A stretch of 64,000 bases of DNA from Myroides injenensis M09-0166 (GTDB lineage: Bacteria; Bacteroidota; Bacteroidia; Flavobacteriales; Flavobacteriaceae): positions 1 through 64,000 of the forward strand of contig NZ_BAEX01000001.1 of assembly GCF_000246945.1 (NCBI RefSeq). The letters are read 5' to 3'. This document shows positions 1-9,464 of the stretch, piece after piece. Below the pieces are notes generated by a model that was not told where the DNA came from, ran no database searches, and worked only from the letters and a program-made list of their open reading frames with translations. Position 1 is the stretch's first letter. Each line of letters opens with the position of its first letter. Made by a program: the position numbers and the translations under genes.

Positions 1-612
1 GTTAGGGTTCTTAAAGACTTCTTGGTTGACTTCGTCAATGTAATCTAAAACGTCATCCCTTCCAGTTTTATGTTCGGATGAGGTGACAAAATAAGGAGGC
101 ATTTCAGCCCAATTATTAGCAAGCATTGCTTTTTTGTAAGCTGCTACTAAAGAATGAACTTTTTGTTTACCTACTTTATCAGCCTTTGTAAAAATAATAC
201 TAAAAGGTATTTCAGATTCGCCCAAATATTGCATAAACTCTAAGTCTATTTTTTGAGCTTCATGTCGAATATCAATAAGTACAAAAGCACTAACTAATTG
301 TTGTCTTTTCTCAAAGTAATCTGTAATGAATTTTTGGAAAACAGATTTTGTTTTCTTACTTACTTTTGCATAACCATAACCTGGTAAATCAACTAAATAC
401 CAATTTGAATTAATCTTGAAGTGATTAATTAATTGTGTTTTACCTGGTCTAGATGAGGTTTTTGCTAAATATTTCGAGTTTGTAAGCATATTGATTAAAG
501 AAGACTTACCTACGTTAGATCTTCCAATGAATGCATACTCTGGTATAGGCTCGTTAGGACATTTACTAGCCTCAGAATTACTTACGACAAACTCAGCAGT
601 ATTTATTTTCAT
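1..612 (-). CDS. engB: EngB/YsxC ribosome-biogenesis GTPase (C-terminus cut by window edge)
   Basis: Translation of the minus strand from ATG at 612 gives a TrmE-Era-like GTPase: P-loop GRSNVGKS at residues 30-37, a G3 motif in VDLPGYGYAK, and G4 TKAD in FTKADKVGK. This is the EngB/YsxC/YihA family, a cytoplasmic GTPase needed for late assembly of the large ribosomal subunit. About 204 codons are visible and the family is usually 200-210 residues, so only the last few residues are missing. The start lies 4 bases after the stop of the upstream hydrolase gene, so both are probably on one leftward transcript. Family assignment is firm. Confidence 0.93.
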   Translation of the reverse strand, partial: MKINTAEFVVSNSEASKCPNEPIPEYAFIGRSNVGKSSLINMLTNSKYLAKTSSRPGKTQLINHFKINSNWYLVDLPGYGYAKVSKKTKSVFQKFITDYFEKRQQLVSAFVLIDIRHEAQKIDLEFMQYLGESEIPFSIIFTKADKVGKQKVHSLVAAYKKAMLANNWAEMPPYFVTSSEHKTGRDDVLDYIDEVNQEVFKNPN

Positions 613-615
613 CTT

Positions 616-1380
616 TTATAAATTTCTTTTTTTTAACCAATCATGTAAAATTACATTGAATTCATCAGGATGCTCCATCATTGCTGCATGACCACATTGA
701 TCAATCCAAAATAAGTCTGAATCAGGTAAAAGTTCATTAAATTCTACAGCCACCTCAGGAGGTGTAACCTTATCATTTTTCCCCCAAATAAGACAAGTAG
801 GAGTTTGGATTTTAGGTAAATCTTTAGACATATTATGTCGAATTGCACTTTTAGCGATAGTTAAAGTCTTAATAAGTTTCATTCTATCGTTTACAGTAGC
901 AAATACTTCATCTACTAATTCTTTTGTGGCTACTTTAGGATCGTAAAAAACATCTTGTGCTTTCTTCTCGATATATTCATAATTTCCACGTTTAGGATAG
1001 CTATCTCCCATAGCACTTTCATATAAACCAGAACTACCAGTTAATATCATCGCTTTCAAAAGATCAGGATACATTTTTGAAAAATATAATGCAATATGCC
1101 CTCCCAAAGAGTTTCCAAGTAAGATAACGTCTTTGTAACCAATCTTTTCAATAAAGTCTTTTACAAATTTAGCAAACGCTTTTACATTTGTTTTTAGGAT
1201 ACTATTTGTGTATAGCGGTAGTTCAGGAAGAACCACTTTGTAACCTTCTTTTGGGAAATAGTTTGCAACACCATCAAAATTGCTTAAGCCTCCCATTAAT
1301 CCGTGTAAAATAATAATTGGAGTTCCTTCACCAATTTCTACATAACGGAATTTTCCATCTTCTTTTAAAGTTCGCTCCAT
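616..1380 (-). CDS. alpha/beta-fold hydrolase
   Basis: A 254-residue alpha/beta hydrolase with the oxyanion HG motif (HGLMGG, residues 26-31), nucleophile elbow GNSLGGH (Ser91), acid in GKNDKVTP and catalytic His in QCGHAAMMEHP. The substrate is unknown. The frame is open for 19 codons further upstream, to 1437, but a TATATTTG -7 box lies inside that extension, so the ATG at 1380 is the likely start. The gene sits immediately upstream of engB on the same strand and is divergent from the dcw cluster. Family is certain, activity is not. Confidence 0.88.
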   Translation of the reverse strand: MERTLKEDGKFRYVEIGEGTPIIILHGLMGGLSNFDGVANYFPKEGYKVVLPELPLYTNSILKTNVKAFAKFVKDFIEKIGYKDVILLGNSLGGHIALYFSKMYPDLLKAMILTGSSGLYESAMGDSYPKRGNYEYIEKKAQDVFYDPKVATKELVDEVFATVNDRMKLIKTLTIAKSAIRHNMSKDLPKIQTPTCLIWGKNDKVTPPEVAVEFNELLPDSDLFWIDQCGHAAMMEHPDEFNVILHDWLKKRNL

Positions 1381-1411
1381 GTAGTTTTTAAATGCGATTT
1401 TTAAATTCCCA

Positions 1412-1419
1412 CAAATATA
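1412..1419 (-). promoter_or_regulatory. -7 promoter box for the hydrolase-engB pair
   Basis: TATATTTG on the minus strand matches the Bacteroidota TAnnTTTG element. It lies 31 bases upstream of the ATG at 1380 and decides that start against the longer reading frame. No clear -33 TTG partner was identified. Confidence 0.6.
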
Positions 1420-1657
1420 CGGTTTTCTAAGCGACAAACTTTCTTTTGAAGAGTATAAAAATCAAATAAATCTTATATGGTAAAATTTTGAGTGTAAAAA
1501 CATCTTTTTTCATTCAATTTTTTTCTTAGAATTTGATGTTTTTAAGAGGCTTTTTAGATGAAGGCGATAGTTAAAATGTAAAAATTAAAGGTTATAAATC
1601 AAATAATTACTCGCGAAAACCCTTTAAAATCACTTAACAGCGAAAACTTATCAACAA

Positions 1658-1687
1658 AGTGGGTAAAAGTGGTAAAAAGTGGTAAAA
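1658..1687 (+). promoter_or_regulatory. three MraZ-type boxes upstream of mraZ
   Basis: Three direct repeats at exactly 10-base spacing: AGTGGGTAAA (1658), AGTGGTAAAA (1668) and AGTGGTAAAA (1678). MraZ is known to repress its own cluster by binding tandem GTGG-type boxes about one helical turn apart, and these lie just before the mraZ -7 box. Autoregulation of the dcw cluster is therefore the natural reading. Binding itself is inferred. Confidence 0.75.
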
Positions 1688-1694
1688 AAATAAT

Positions 1695-1702
1695 TACATT
1701 TG
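1695..1702 (+). promoter_or_regulatory. -7 promoter box of the dcw cluster
   Basis: TACATTTG matches TAnnTTTG, lies 8 bases after the last MraZ-type box and 25 bases before the mraZ start. Bound MraZ would overlap the promoter. Confidence 0.6.
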
Positions 1703-1727
1703 CTATAATATTAATTATAAGTGTGAT

Positions 1728-2186
1728 TTGGCTTCAATTATAGGAACATATGAATGCAAAATCGATGCTAAAGGCAGAGTTTTGGTGCCTGCTTCTTTAA
1801 AGAAGCAGCTTCCTGCTATGGCAGAAGGTTTTGTTTTAAAACGTTCTGTTTTTGAATCATGCTTAGAATTATGGCCAATGGCGGAGTGGGATAAAATGAT
1901 GACGAAGATTAGTAAACTAAATCCATTTGATAGAAAGAATGATATGTTTATTAGACGCTTTATGGCCGGGGTTAAAAATGTTGATATTGATGACGCAGGA
2001 CGTCTTTTGATTGCAAAAGATTTAATCGATTTTGCAAATATTTCAAAAGAGCTAGTCTTTTCATCAAAAGTCAATATTATTGAAATATGGGATAAAAATC
2101 AATATGAAGCTACCCTGAATCAAGATGATTTTGATTTTGGAGATTTAGCGCAAGATGTAATGAGTAATATAAGTTTTGATGAATAA
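1728..2186 (+). CDS. mraZ: MraZ, DNA-binding regulator of the dcw cluster
   Basis: A 152-residue protein with the two SpoVT/AbrB-like halves of MraZ: YECKIDAKGRVLVPASLKK near the N-terminus and a second copy around VDIDDAGRLLIAKDL. MraZ forms a ring that binds tandem boxes and represses the division and cell-wall cluster; such boxes lie just upstream. No ATG or GTG is available in frame before the conserved start, so translation must begin at a TTG (1728). The last codons overlap the start of rsmH. The TTG start may keep expression low, which is inference. Confidence 0.93.
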   Translation: MASIIGTYECKIDAKGRVLVPASLKKQLPAMAEGFVLKRSVFESCLELWPMAEWDKMMTKISKLNPFDRKNDMFIRRFMAGVKNVDIDDAGRLLIAKDLIDFANISKELVFSSKVNIIEIWDKNQYEATLNQDDFDFGDLAQDVMSNISFDE

Positions 2187-3090
2187 AGAAGAATACGGTT
2201 ATCATAGACCAGTTTTGTTAAATGAAAGTGTGGATGGTTTGGCAATAAAACCTGATGGGGTTTATGTTGATGTTACTTTTGGTGGTGGTGGACATTCAAG
2301 AGAAATTTTGAGTCGTCTTGGCGAGAATGGAAGATTATACGCTTTTGATCAAGATCAAGATGCTTTAGAAAACGCTATTGATGACCATCGTTTTACACTT
2401 ATTAATCAAAATTTTAGATTGCTTAAGCGTTATTTGAGATTTTATGGAGTGAGTGAAGTTGATGGAATACTTGGAGATCTAGGAGTTTCATCTCATCAGT
2501 TTGATGTTGCTGAACGTGGTTTTTCAACTCGTTTTGATGGAGAGCTGGATATGAGAATGAATAAACAAGGGGAGATATCAGCCTATAACGTAGTGAATGA
2601 TTATGATGTCAGAGAGCTAAGAAGCATTTTGAGCTTATATGGTGAACTAAAAAATGCAGGAGCAATTGCAAATGCTATTGTTAAGGCAAGAATGGATAAG
2701 GAAATAAAGAATACGGATGAATTGAAAATTGTTTTAGCTAAGTTTTTACCAGCGCATAAAAGTGCGAAAATTTTAGCTCAGATATATCAAGCGATTCGTA
2801 TAGAGGTGAATAAGGAAGTAGAGGTACTGAGAGAAATGCTAGAGCAGAGTCTTGAAGTATTGAAAGAAGGTGGTCGATTGAGTATTATTTCTTATCATTC
2901 TTTAGAAGATAGGTTGGTAAAGAGATTTATGAAGAATGGAATGTTTGAAGGAGAACCAGAGAGAGATATGTTTGGAAGATTTGAAGTTCCAATGAAACAA
3001 TTAGGAAAATTGATAATTCCTAGTGAGGAAGAAATTAAGATTAATAACCGAGCTCGATCAGCAAAATTAAGAGTAGCAGAGAAAAAATGA
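2179..3090 (+). CDS. rsmH: 16S rRNA (cytosine-1402-N4) methyltransferase RsmH
   Basis: RsmH (MraW) methylates C1402 of 16S rRNA in the decoding centre, using S-adenosylmethionine. The SAM-binding loop is VDVTFGGGGHSREIL at about residue 30, followed by the family motifs GILGDLGVSSHQFD and LSIISYHSLEDR. At 303 residues it has normal length. The chosen ATG at 2179 overlaps the mraZ stop; a TTG one codon earlier is an alternative. Its second-place position in the cluster is conserved across bacteria. Confidence 0.96.
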   Translation: MNKEEYGYHRPVLLNESVDGLAIKPDGVYVDVTFGGGGHSREILSRLGENGRLYAFDQDQDALENAIDDHRFTLINQNFRLLKRYLRFYGVSEVDGILGDLGVSSHQFDVAERGFSTRFDGELDMRMNKQGEISAYNVVNDYDVRELRSILSLYGELKNAGAIANAIVKARMDKEIKNTDELKIVLAKFLPAHKSAKILAQIYQAIRIEVNKEVEVLREMLEQSLEVLKEGGRLSIISYHSLEDRLVKRFMKNGMFEGEPERDMFGRFEVPMKQLGKLIIPSEEEIKINNRARSAKLRVAEKK

Positions 3091-3446
3091 AAAAAACAAT
3101 AGCTAGTCCAGTTGATATTATAAAAGCTAAAATTCTTGTTAATGAGGATTCAGCTAAGAATTGGGCTTTTATTATTTATGTTATTGTTCTGTGTTTAATT
3201 TTAATTTGGAACACTCAAGCTTATGAAGCAAAGGTGTTTAAAATAGCTGCTCTGAATCATGAAGTGAAAATGTTAAGAGCAGAATTTGTGGATACTCGAT
3301 CAGAATTGATGGAATTAAAGATGGAATCAACAATTACTAAAACTCTTGAAGAGCAAGGTATTTTTCCATCAGAGACTCCACCGACAAAGATTAAAGTGAA
3401 TAAGGAAGAAACGAAAACTAGTTTTTGGGGAAGATTATGGCGTTAG
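3087..3446 (+). CDS. ftsL: FtsL-like divisome membrane protein
   Basis: A 119-residue bitopic protein with one membrane span (about residues 27-44, WAFIIYVIVLCLILIW) followed by a coiled-coil stretch, the layout of FtsL, which joins FtsB and FtsQ in the divisome. Sequence conservation in this family is weak, so the call rests on topology and on its place between rsmH and ftsI. The ATGA start overlaps the rsmH stop and the gene's end overlaps ftsI, indicating translational coupling. Confidence 0.85.
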   Translation: MKKTIASPVDIIKAKILVNEDSAKNWAFIIYVIVLCLILIWNTQAYEAKVFKIAALNHEVKMLRAEFVDTRSELMELKMESTITKTLEEQGIFPSETPPTKIKVNKEETKTSFWGRLWR

Positions 3447-5440
3447 ACAATAAAAATATTTATGTAAATATTTATATCATATCTGCGCTAGTTCTCTTGA
3501 TGGCAGGTGGGATTGTATATCGACTAGTGAAGATACAAAGTGTAGAGGGAAAAGAGTTAAGAGCTAAGGCTAAAGATAAAAATAGAGTTAAAGAAGAATT
3601 AATCCCTGCAAATAGGGGTAATGTATATTCTGCAGATGGTAGTTTATTAGCTACTTCTGTACCGGTCTTTGAAATTCGATTTGACGGAGTAGCACCAAGT
3701 AAAGAAGATTTTGACAAGAATGTCAGACCCTTGGCTGATTCTTTAGGAAAGATGTTTAATAAACCAACATCTTATTATGAAGGGATTTTACGCAAGGGAA
3801 GAGCTACCAATAGTAGATATGTTTTAATCGCTAGAGATTTAAGCTATACACAATATGTAAGAGTTAAAAACTTTCCTTTATTTAAGAGAGGGCCTTTTAA
3901 AGGTGGTTTTATTTCATTACAAAAGACTGTACGTCAGCATCCTATTGGTAAAATTGCTCAGCGAACAATTGGTTATGAACGTACATATGAAGATAATACT
4001 GTTGGTAGAGTTGGAATAGAGGGGGCTTATTCAGATTACCTAAATGGAATAGACGGTAAGCGCAAAATGCAGAGTTTAGGAAAAGATCAATGGAAGCCTA
4101 TTAATGATGAGAACGAGGTTGATCCTATTGATGGGAAAGATATCGTCTCTACTATAGATGTGTATATACAAGATATTGCTCACCATGCTTTGTTGAAAGC
4201 TTTAGAAGATTTTAGTGCAGATCATGGTTGTGTTATTGTGATGGAGGTGAAGACAGGGGCTATTAGAGCTATATCAAATCTAGGTAGAGGAGCTTCAGGA
4301 AACTATTTTGAAACTATAAATTACGCTATAGCTGAAAAACATGAACCAGGCTCAACATTTAAGTTAGCATCATTGCTTGCTTTGTTAGAGAAAGGGAAAA
4401 CGGATACTGCCCGTATTTACGATACGCAAGATGGAGTTGTGAAATTTTACAATGCAAGAGTTCGCGATTCTAAATGGGGTGGATATGGTAAGATTTCGCT
4501 AGCGAAGGGGATAGAAAAATCTTCTAATACAGTAATTACTCAGGCTATTAATGAAGGATTTAAGGACAATCCAAGTGAGTTCACAAATTACTTAAGTACA
4601 CTGTGGATGGACAAACCATTAGATTTACCATTAAAAGGAGAAGGTATTCCTTATGTTCCACAACCTGGGAAAAAAGGTTGGAGTGGTTTATCATTACCAT
4701 GGATGGGATTTGGATATGGACTTTCTGTTACACCAATGCATACTTTGATGTTGTATAACGCTGTAGCAAATAATGGAGAGATGGTAAAACCACAATTTGT
4801 ATCAGAGGTAAAAGAGTTTAATAAAACAGTTAAAAAGTTTGAGAAAGAGGTTTTGAATCCACAAATAGCTTCACCAGAAGTAATTCAACAAGTTCATGCC
4901 ATATTGGAGAATGTTGTAATAAGAGGAACAGGAAGAAAACTTTACTCAAAGAACTTTTCTATGGCAGGAAAGACTGGTACAGCACAGGTAAACTATGGTG
5001 GAGGAAAAGGTAAGGATATGTATTATTCTTCTTCTTTTGCAGGTTATTTTCCTGCTAATGATCCAAAGTATTCATGTATTGTAGTTATTCATAAGCCTGA
5101 TCGTACTAAGAGTTATTATGGAGCAGATGTTTCTGGACCAGTGTTTAAAAAGATAGCTCAAAAAATATATACTGATTTGCCAATTACTACTGCAATTGAT
5201 GGAATTGACATTGTACCCGAAGAAGTAGAACATCGTTATTTAGATTTTTATACAAAAGGTGCAGAGACGGATGAAGTAATGCCTGATGTAAGAGGAATGT
5301 ATGCCATGGATGCACTACCGTTATTAGAGAATTTAGGATTGAAAGTAGAGATAAAAGGAATTGGGAAAGTAAAAAAACAATCCATTCCTTCTGGACAAAA
5401 AATAGATAAGAATAAAAAAGTGATATTAGAATTATCGTGA
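3437..5440 (+). CDS. ftsI: FtsI/PBP3-type septal transpeptidase with PASTA domain
   Basis: A class B penicillin-binding protein of 667 residues that cross-links septal peptidoglycan. It has an N-terminal membrane anchor, a PBP dimerization domain, and a transpeptidase domain with all three motifs: STFK (nucleophile Ser306), SSN (362-364) and KTG (512-514). A single PASTA domain ends the protein (about residues 610-667, starting MPDVRGMYAMDAL). The ATG at 3437 overlaps the ftsL stop by 10 bases; a TTG four codons earlier is less likely. The stop overlaps the GTG of murE. Confidence 0.95.
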   Translation: MALDNKNIYVNIYIISALVLLMAGGIVYRLVKIQSVEGKELRAKAKDKNRVKEELIPANRGNVYSADGSLLATSVPVFEIRFDGVAPSKEDFDKNVRPLADSLGKMFNKPTSYYEGILRKGRATNSRYVLIARDLSYTQYVRVKNFPLFKRGPFKGGFISLQKTVRQHPIGKIAQRTIGYERTYEDNTVGRVGIEGAYSDYLNGIDGKRKMQSLGKDQWKPINDENEVDPIDGKDIVSTIDVYIQDIAHHALLKALEDFSADHGCVIVMEVKTGAIRAISNLGRGASGNYFETINYAIAEKHEPGSTFKLASLLALLEKGKTDTARIYDTQDGVVKFYNARVRDSKWGGYGKISLAKGIEKSSNTVITQAINEGFKDNPSEFTNYLSTLWMDKPLDLPLKGEGIPYVPQPGKKGWSGLSLPWMGFGYGLSVTPMHTLMLYNAVANNGEMVKPQFVSEVKEFNKTVKKFEKEVLNPQIASPEVIQQVHAILENVVIRGTGRKLYSKNFSMAGKTGTAQVNYGGGKGKDMYYSSSFAGYFPANDPKYSCIVVIHKPDRTKSYYGADVSGPVFKKIAQKIYTDLPITTAIDGIDIVPEEVEHRYLDFYTKGAETDEVMPDVRGMYAMDALPLLENLGLKVEIKGIGKVKKQSIPSGQKIDKNKKVILELS

Positions 5441-6891
5441 AAATATTAAGAGACATATTATATAAAGTAGCTATTAAATCTGTAGTTGGGTCAACTGATT
5501 CTCCTATAGATTTTGTCGCATTTGATTCTAGAAAAGTTTCGAAGAATACTTTATTTATTGCTATTTCTGGAAATGTAGTTGATGGGCATGCTTTTATCAC
5601 TTCTGCAATTGAGAGTGGCGCTATAGCAATTATATGTGAGCATTTACCTAGTGAGATAATAAGTGGTATTACTTATATATGTGTAGAAGATGCAAATTTA
5701 GCTTTAGCGATTATAGCTAATAATTTTTATGACAGCCCTTCTTCTAAATTAAGATTAGTTGGAGTAACAGGGACAAACGGGAAGACTACGGTAGCTACAT
5801 TGCTTTATCGCCTTTTTACAAACCTTGGATATAAAGTAGGGTTGCTGTCAACTGTGAAAATTTTAGTAGCAGATGAAAAGTTTGAAACAAGTCATACGAC
5901 ACCAGATTCACTTACCATAAACTACTATTTGAATGAAATGGTAGAAGCTGGTTGTGAGTTTTGTTTTATGGAAGTAAGTTCTCATGGAATTGTACAAAAA
6001 AGAACTAGTGCATTAGAATTTAAAGGTGGGGTATTTACAAACCTAAGTCATGATCATTTAGATTATCACAAAACTTTTAGTGAATATCGCGATGCTAAGA
6101 AAGTATTTTTTGACCAATTAAAACGTCAAGCATTTGCCATTACTAATATCGATGATAAAAATGGCTTAATTATGACGCAGAATACTGCGGCTAAAATTAA
6201 GACTTATGCATTAAAGAATATGGCTGATTATAAAGGTCAAATTCTAGAAAGTCAATTTTCAGGAATGTTGATGAAGATAAATCAACAAGAAATTTGGGTA
6301 CAATTAATAGGGGCTTTTAATGGGTATAATTTGTTAGCTGTTTATGCAGTAGCAATAGAATTAGGTATTCCATCAGAAGAAGTCTTATTACAAATAAGTA
6401 AGCTTACGAGTGTAGAAGGTCGTTTTCAATATGTAGTTTCTCGAAATAAAGTTACTGCTATTGTAGATTATGCACACACACCAGATGCTTTGAAAAATGT
6501 TATAGAAACAATTAATTCTATTCGAACTTATAATGAACAGTTAATAACAGTTGTTGGTTGTGGTGGAAATAGAGATAAAACTAAAAGACCAGAGATGGCA
6601 CAGATTGCTTCTGAGCTAAGTGATAAAGTGATATTTACCTCTGATAATCCACGTTTTGAAGACCCTAAAGCCATCCTAGATGATATGGAAAAGGGAGTAG
6701 AATTTCAGAATGTTATGAAAACAATAGTATTAGAAGATCGTAAGCAAGCAATAAAATTAGCCTGCCAACAAGCCAAATCAGGAGATATTATTTTGATAGC
6801 AGGAAAAGGACATGAAAATTATCAAGATATACAAGGAGTGAAGAATCATTTTAATGATTTAGAAGTTGTAACCGAATTTTTAGAACAATAA
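5437..6891 (+). CDS. murE: UDP-MurNAc-tripeptide ligase MurE (meso-DAP adding)
   Basis: An ATP-dependent Mur ligase of 484 residues that adds the third amino acid of the peptidoglycan stem. The P-loop TGTNGKTT begins near residue 112. The specificity motif DNPR (403-406) marks meso-diaminopimelate rather than lysine as the substrate, as expected for a Gram-negative wall. It starts with GTG in a GTGA overlap with the ftsI stop, so the two are probably translationally coupled. Confidence 0.96.
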   Translation: MKILRDILYKVAIKSVVGSTDSPIDFVAFDSRKVSKNTLFIAISGNVVDGHAFITSAIESGAIAIICEHLPSEIISGITYICVEDANLALAIIANNFYDSPSSKLRLVGVTGTNGKTTVATLLYRLFTNLGYKVGLLSTVKILVADEKFETSHTTPDSLTINYYLNEMVEAGCEFCFMEVSSHGIVQKRTSALEFKGGVFTNLSHDHLDYHKTFSEYRDAKKVFFDQLKRQAFAITNIDDKNGLIMTQNTAAKIKTYALKNMADYKGQILESQFSGMLMKINQQEIWVQLIGAFNGYNLLAVYAVAIELGIPSEEVLLQISKLTSVEGRFQYVVSRNKVTAIVDYAHTPDALKNVIETINSIRTYNEQLITVVGCGGNRDKTKRPEMAQIASELSDKVIFTSDNPRFEDPKAILDDMEKGVEFQNVMKTIVLEDRKQAIKLACQQAKSGDIILIAGKGHENYQDIQGVKNHFNDLEVVTEFLEQ

Positions 6892-6913
6892 AAAATAGTA
6901 AGAGAGAAAGATT

Positions 6914-8125
6914 ATGTTGTATTACTTATTTCAATATTTAGAAAGTTATTTTAAAATACCTGGTGCGGGTGTATTCCAATACATTACGTTTAGGTCTGGT
7001 ATGGCAGTAATAGTGTCACTGTTACTTTCTATAATATATGGAAAAAGAATTATTAGAGCGCTGCAAAAAATGCAAGTAGGCGAAACTGTTCGAGAATTAG
7101 GATTAGAAGGACAAAAAGAGAAAGCAGGTACACCTACAATGGGAGGAGTGATCATAATTCTTGCAACCTTGATCCCGGTTTTATTGTTTGCAAAATTAGA
7201 TAATATTTATGTGCTCTTGTTGATATTGACAACTCTTTGGATGGGAGCTATTGGTTTTCTAGATGACTATATAAAGGTATTTAAGAAAGATAAAGATGGT
7301 TTAAAAGGTAGATTTAAAGTTATTGGGCAAGTAGGCTTAGGTTTAATTGTTGGATCGGTACTTTATTTTAGTCCTAGTGTTACAGTAAGAGAAACACCAT
7401 CAAATTTACAAATGGTCGAAGCGGCTGTTAGTAAATATGATGTTAAGTCAACTGCTACTACTATACCTTTTTTTAAAAATAATGAGTTTGATTATAGTGT
7501 ATTAATAAGTTGGTTAGGTGAAGGTGCTGAGAATTATGCCTGGTTAATCTTTATACCTATTGTAATTTTTATTATTACAGCTGTTTCGAATGGTGCAAAT
7601 TTAACAGATGGAATAGATGGGTTGGCAGCAGGAACATCAGCTATCTCCACGTTTGTATTAGGAATATTTGCTTTTGTATCTGGTAACGTTATTTTTTCTA
7701 ATTACCTGAATATAATGTATATACCTAATTCAGGGGAAATGACAGTCTTTATTTCTGCATTTGCGGGTGCATTGATAGGATTCCTATGGTATAATACTTA
7801 TCCAGCTCAGGTTTTTATGGGGGATACAGGTAGTTTAACTATTGGAGGTATTATTGCTGTAATGGCTATAGCTGTGCGTAAAGAATTATTGATTCCGGTA
7901 TTATGTGGAATCTTTTTGATAGAGAATTTATCAGTGGTGCTTCAGGTATCATATTTTAAATATACTAAGCGTAAATATGGAGAAGGACGACGTATTTTTT
8001 TAATGTCACCTTTGCACCATCATTTTCAAAAGAAAGGTTATCATGAGAGTAAAATTGTTACTCGTTTTTGGATTATAGCAATATTGCTAGGAGTGTTTTG
8101 TTTAGTATCATTAAAATTGAGATAA
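6914..8125 (+). CDS. mraY: phospho-MurNAc-pentapeptide transferase MraY
   Basis: An integral membrane transferase of 403 residues that moves phospho-MurNAc-pentapeptide to undecaprenyl phosphate, giving lipid I. Visible motifs are GTPTMGG near residue 75, FLDDYIK, the [12 protein letters not shown] signature, VFMGDTGSL, and the C-terminal histidines in [11 protein letters not shown]. It is longer than the about 360 residues of Escherichia coli MraY, with the extra length in a periplasmic loop around residues 155-200. Only 22 bases separate it from murE. Confidence 0.97.
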   Translation: MLYYLFQYLESYFKIPGAGVFQYITFRSGMAVIVSLLLSIIYGKRIIRALQKMQVGETVRELGLEGQKEKAGTPTMGGVIIILATLIPVLLFAKLDNIYVLLLILTTLWMGAIGFLDDYIKVFKKDKDGLKGRFKVIGQVGLGLIVGSVLYFSPSVTVRETPSNLQMVEAAVSKYDVKSTATTIPFFKNNEFDYSVLISWLGEGAENYAWLIFIPIVIFIITAVSNGANLTDGIDGLAAGTSAISTFVLGIFAFVSGNVIFSNYLNIMYIPNSGEMTVFISAFAGALIGFLWYNTYPAQVFMGDTGSLTIGGIIAVMAIAVRKELLIPVLCGIFLIENLSVVLQVSYFKYTKRKYGEGRRIFLMSPLHHHFQKKGYHESKIVTRFWIIAILLGVFCLVSLKLR

Positions 8126-8126
8126 T

Positions 8127-9458
8127 ATGAAAATTGTTGTATTAGGAGGAGGAGAAAGTGGCGTAGGGACTGCAATTTTGGCTCAACAGAAAGGGTATGA
8201 CGTATTTCTATCTGACTTTGGAGCGATAAAAGATAGTTATAAAGAAGTATTAGAATCACATCAGCTAAAATGGGAAGAGGGTGGACATAGCGAAGAAGTG
8301 ATTTTAAATGCTGATTTAATTGTTAAAAGCCCAGGTATTCCTGATAAGGCAGCAATTATAAAAAAAATAAAAGAGAAAGGAATAAAGATAATTTCAGAGA
8401 TTGAATTTGCATATTCCTTTAATAAAGAACTGTCTATTGCTATTACTGGTAGTAATGGTAAGACGACTACTACAATGTTAACCTATAAGCTTTTAAAAGA
8501 TGGAGGGTGCAATGTAGGTATGGCGGGTAATATCGGAGATAGTTATGCAGAGCAGGTAGCAAGTGATCCTGAAAAATGTTATGTCTTAGAATTGAGTAGT
8601 TTCCAATTAGATGGAATAGAATCTTATAGACCTAATATAGCTGTATTAACAAATCTGAGCCCTGATCACTTGGATAGATATGATTACAAATATGAAAATT
8701 ATATTGATTCTAAGTTTAGAATAACAATGAACCAAACTGATGATGACTATTTCATTTATGATTATGATGATGTAGAAATTCAGAAATGGTTGCAAAAACA
8801 TGAAATCAAAGCAAAAAGAGTTCCATTTTCATTAACTCAAAAGTTAGAAGAAGGGGCTTATGTTGAAGATAAAAATATTGTTGTCACTATGAATAAGGAA
8901 ACGATTATTTTACCTATTGAGGATCTTGGTATAGAAGGATTGCATAATGTGAAGAATGCAATGGCTGCTACGACTATTGCTCAATTGAAGCGAATTAGAA
9001 AAGAAAAGATTCGTGAAAGTCTTTCTGAATTTCAAGGTGTAGAACATCGATTAGAAAAAGTAGCTAAGATTGACAATGTTCAGTATATCAATGATTCGAA
9101 AGCTACTAATGTTAATGCTACTTTCTTTGCATTGGAAAGTATGAAAACTCCAACCGTTTGGATAGTAGGAGGAATTGATAAAGGGAATGATTACAATGAG
9201 TTAATGGCATTAGTACGTGAAAAAGTCAAAAGTATTGTATGCTTAGGTATTGACAATTCTAAAATACGTGAAGCATACGAAAATGTGGTAGATGGATTTG
9301 TAGAAGTGCAAACGATGGAGGATGCTGTAAAAATAGCTCAAAGTTTAGCAGAAAGTGGAGATACAGTTTTACTTTCACCTGCTTGTGCTAGTTTTGATTT
9401 ATTCAAAAGTTACGAAGATAGAGGGACTCAATTTAAAGAAGAAGTACATAATTTATAG
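8127..9458 (+). CDS. murD: UDP-MurNAc-alanine--D-glutamate ligase MurD
   Basis: A 443-residue Mur ligase with an N-terminal dinucleotide-type fold (VLGGGESGVGTAILA), central P-loop TGSNGKTTTT near residue 108, and the C-terminal ligase motif INDSKATN. It adds D-glutamate to UDP-MurNAc-L-alanine. The start is one base after the mraY stop, so expression is coupled within the dcw operon. Confidence 0.96.
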   Translation: MKIVVLGGGESGVGTAILAQQKGYDVFLSDFGAIKDSYKEVLESHQLKWEEGGHSEEVILNADLIVKSPGIPDKAAIIKKIKEKGIKIISEIEFAYSFNKELSIAITGSNGKTTTTMLTYKLLKDGGCNVGMAGNIGDSYAEQVASDPEKCYVLELSSFQLDGIESYRPNIAVLTNLSPDHLDRYDYKYENYIDSKFRITMNQTDDDYFIYDYDDVEIQKWLQKHEIKAKRVPFSLTQKLEEGAYVEDKNIVVTMNKETIILPIEDLGIEGLHNVKNAMAATTIAQLKRIRKEKIRESLSEFQGVEHRLEKVAKIDNVQYINDSKATNVNATFFALESMKTPTVWIVGGIDKGNDYNELMALVREKVKSIVCLGIDNSKIREAYENVVDGFVEVQTMEDAVKIAQSLAESGDTVLLSPACASFDLFKSYEDRGTQFKEEVHNL

Positions 9459-9464
9459 ATAAAT

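Noticed and set aside
1715-2074. 119-codon open frame antisense to mraZ
   Set aside because: Fully inside mraZ, with no recognizable domain or promoter.
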